From NCBI GenBank assembly GCA_002367285.1, contig DFBF01000313.1, forward strand, positions 4,095-11,412: a stretch of 7,318 bases of DNA. The letters run 5' to 3'. Shown one piece after another: positions 6,309 to 7,318 of this stretch. Position 1 is the stretch's first letter; every line of letters starts with the position of its first letter. The notes under the pieces were generated by a model. The model worked only from the letters and a program-made list of their open reading frames with translations. It was not told the DNA's origin and ran no database searches. The position numbers and the translations under genes were made by a program. Origin of the DNA: Rhodobacteraceae bacterium UBA3087 (GTDB taxonomy: Bacteria; Pseudomonadota; Alphaproteobacteria; Rhodobacterales; Rhodobacteraceae).

Positions 6309-7024
6309 ATCCGTGCCCCCTGACGTCGACCCATCCACAGTTCGACCTGCGCCCCCACGACCATCGCCGCCACAGCCGCGACCAACAATCCGGTGCCATA
6401 GGGCAACCAGAACAGCGCCAGTGTCAGCACGACAGAGACCGCCGCCGCCGCCATATGCGCCAGCGTGCGCAGCGCGGGCGCAATCATCGCCAGGAAGGTG
6501 ATCGGCACCGCGAAATCCAGCGCAAACTCCGGCGGGATCGCCGCACCCGCCACAGCCCCCACAAGACTGGCCGCATACCAGGCGGGGGCCACAGGCGTGA
6601 TCACCCCGGCAAAATACCGCAGCCGCGCGGACAGGCTCAGGTCCGGTTCGTTCTCGAATTTCATCTGGCTTAGCGCATAGGACTGATCAACCAGCAGATA
6701 GGCAATCAACGCCCGCTGCCAGAGCTTGGCCTTGCCCAGATAGGGTGTCAGCGACGCCGAATACATCGCCATGCGCAGGTTCACCGCCAAAGCGGTGGCC
6801 AGGATGATCAACGTCGGCGCCTGTTCGACCATCAGCTGCAACGCCGCAAATTGGGCGGCCCCCGCGATGACCAGAACGGAAAACCCCATGACCTGGGCGA
6901 CATTCAACCCGGCTTCGGTTGCCACCACGCCAAACAGCAGCGCAAAGGGCGTGACGACCAGCATAAAGGGCGCACCGTCGGTGACGCCCTTCCAATAGAC
7001 GGATTTCGGGTTGGACGTTGTCAT
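6305..7024 (-). CDS. azlC: AzlC family branched-chain amino acid exporter, large subunit
   Basis: The 239-residue inner-membrane protein has the AzlC family pattern: GVTDGAPFMLVVTPFALLFG (13-32), AGAAQFAALQLM (54-65) and NLRMAMYSASLTPYL (82-96). About six or seven hydrophobic segments follow to residue 225, ending in a short basic tail (GRRQGARI). With AzlD it forms a proton-driven exporter of branched-chain amino acids or analogues. The ATG at 7024 has AGGA about 9 bases upstream. The gene is first in a two-gene minus-strand operon with azlD. Its 5' region contains a 19-base palindrome 27 bases before the start, and it is divergent from the probable fdhD. Amino-acid substrate specificity is family knowledge, not visible here. 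Confidence 0.93.
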   Translation of the reverse strand: MTTSNPKSVYWKGVTDGAPFMLVVTPFALLFGVVATEAGLNVAQVMGFSVLVIAGAAQFAALQLMVEQAPTLIILATALAVNLRMAMYSASLTPYLGKAKLWQRALIAYLLVDQSYALSQMKFENEPDLSLSARLRYFAGVITPVAPAWYAASLVGAVAGAAIPPEFALDFAVPITFLAMIAPALRTLAHMAAAAVSVVLTLALFWLPYGTGLLVAAVAAMVVGAQVELWMGRRQGARI

Positions 7025-7050
7025 GCGTCGGTCCTAGATTGCTGCCATTC

Positions 7051-7069
7051 CCCCGAAAGCGTTTCGGGG
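7051..7069. repeat. Perfect 19-base palindrome, copy 1 (operator-like or element end)
   Basis: CCCCGAAAGCGTTTCGGGG is an 8-base perfect inverted repeat around a GCG centre. It lies 27 bases upstream of the azlC start. Its sequence reappears, inverted, at 7156-7173. It could be a regulator binding site, a hairpin in the azlC leader, or the end of a small repeat element. Confidence 0.75.
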
Positions 7070-7131
7070 TTCACCTGCGACAGGGGAAATTCGAAACGCG
7101 GTGGAGGATATCAATGTCGCGGGCGTTTCAA

Positions 7132-7137
7132 TATAAA
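7132..7137 (+). promoter_or_regulatory. Possible -10 element in the azlC-fdhD divergent gap
   Basis: TATAAA (five of six bases of TATAAT) is part of the only AT-rich stretch in this gap, TTCAATATAAACAT. It sits between the two palindrome copies, 50 bases before the fdhD ATG. I found no good -35 at the proper distance (TATCAA at 7109-7114 is poor), and the stretch reads TATATT on the other strand, so it could serve either gene. Confidence 0.22.
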
Positions 7138-7155
7138 CATGTGCTGCAAGTTGAT

Positions 7156-7173
7156 CCCGAAACGCTTTAGGGG
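7156..7173. repeat. Near-identical palindrome, copy 2 (inverted relative to copy 1)
   Basis: CCCGAAACGCTTTAGGGG, read on the minus strand, is CCCCTAAAGCGTTTCGGG. It matches copy 1 at 17 of 18 positions. It is itself an imperfect palindrome and ends 13 bases before the fdhD ATG. The two copies bound a 123-base segment (7051-7173) in the divergent gap. Confidence 0.7.
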
Positions 7174-7186
7174 CAAATAGGCGGAG

Positions 7187-7318
7187 ATGCAATTGACCAG
7201 CAACACTCTGATCGACGACTATCTGATCGCCCCGGACCCCGGTGCCCCCCGCCTGACCCGTCGTGTCAGCGGCCATGATGAACACGGCCAACCTGTGCAC
7301 ATCAGCGTGGTCGAAGAA
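7187..7318 (+). CDS. fdhD: Probable formate dehydrogenase accessory sulfurtransferase FdhD, 5' part
   Basis: An open frame of 44 codons runs from an ATG at 7187 off the end of the window. The translation starts MQLTSNTLIDDYLIAP and contains RLTRRVSGHDEHGQ followed by VHISVVEE. That order, a basic R-V-[ST]-G strand, a short turn, then V-x-[VI]-E-E, resembles the N-terminus of FdhD. FdhD passes sulfur from a cysteine desulfurase to the bis-MGD molybdenum cofactor so that formate dehydrogenase becomes active. The diagnostic cysteine motif would lie beyond the window, so the call rests on a short stretch and memory of the family. An in-frame stop at 7178 rules out a longer N-terminus. GGAG directly abuts the ATG, which is too close; a TTG at 7193 would have it 6 bases upstream and is an alternative start. 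Confidence 0.55.
   Translation, partial: MQLTSNTLIDDYLIAPDPGAPRLTRRVSGHDEHGQPVHISVVEE

Noticed and set aside
6309..6338. Upstream start for azlD at 6338
   Set aside because: It would add ten polar residues encoded inside azlC. The ATGA overlap at 6305-6308 gives the usual length and a coupled start.
7151..7165. TTGAT half-site as an FNR-type oxygen-response box upstream of fdhD
   Set aside because: The second half after four bases reads AAACG, not ATCAA, so the site is not a proper FNR-type palindrome.
7034..7300. Minus-strand frame of 88 codons across the azlC-fdhD gap
   Set aside because: It overlaps the probable fdhD start antisense and runs through the palindromes. No ribosome site or family resemblance supports it.

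Overview
The window looks like chromosomal DNA of an alphaproteobacterium, most likely family Rhodobacteraceae (Roseobacter-type). This is inferred from the GC-rich, uniformly coding-dense sequence, a 44-residue aa3-type cytochrome oxidase subunit IV, a DUF6173-type protein, a DmdC-like long acyl-CoA dehydrogenase, and an intergenic GAGGATATTTTTGGC-type motif that I associate with this family. No tRNA, rRNA, CRISPR array, insertion sequence or phage gene is visible. Base composition and codon use look alike across the genes, so nothing suggests recent transfer.

Layout. Positions 1-597 (+) hold the 3' part of a periplasmic DsbD-N-like protein. It converges on a Sua5/TsaC tRNA-modification enzyme at 697-1653 (-), with a hairpin/T-run motif between them. 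A 100-base divergent gap follows. Next come three tightly packed plus-strand genes: a 572-residue acyl-CoA dehydrogenase (1754-3472), an MBL-fold hydrolase overlapping it by ATGA (3469-4503), and a DUF6173-like protein starting with GTG 4 bases later (4508-4999). After a 104-base gap with a possible promoter come the small cytochrome oxidase subunit IV (5104-5238) and an uncharacterised lipoprotein (5279-5911). The minus-strand pair azlD (5979-6308) and azlC (6305-7024), a branched-chain amino acid exporter, converges on these. A 162-base divergent gap with two near-identical palindromes separates azlC from the start of a probable fdhD (7187 to the window end).

How the genes may work together. 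The dehydrogenase and MBL hydrolase are translationally coupled, so they probably act on the same acyl-CoA pathway, with the hydrolase a plausible thioesterase. AzlC and AzlD form one two-component transporter. Sua5, oxidase subunit IV and FdhD are independent housekeeping or respiratory functions. The least explained items are the palindrome pair between azlC and fdhD, the lipoprotein with a possible permuted papain-like His/Cys pattern, and the dehydrogenase-hydrolase-DUF6173 cluster. No gap without a gene exceeds 162 bases. I see no convincing wholly new multi-gene system here.
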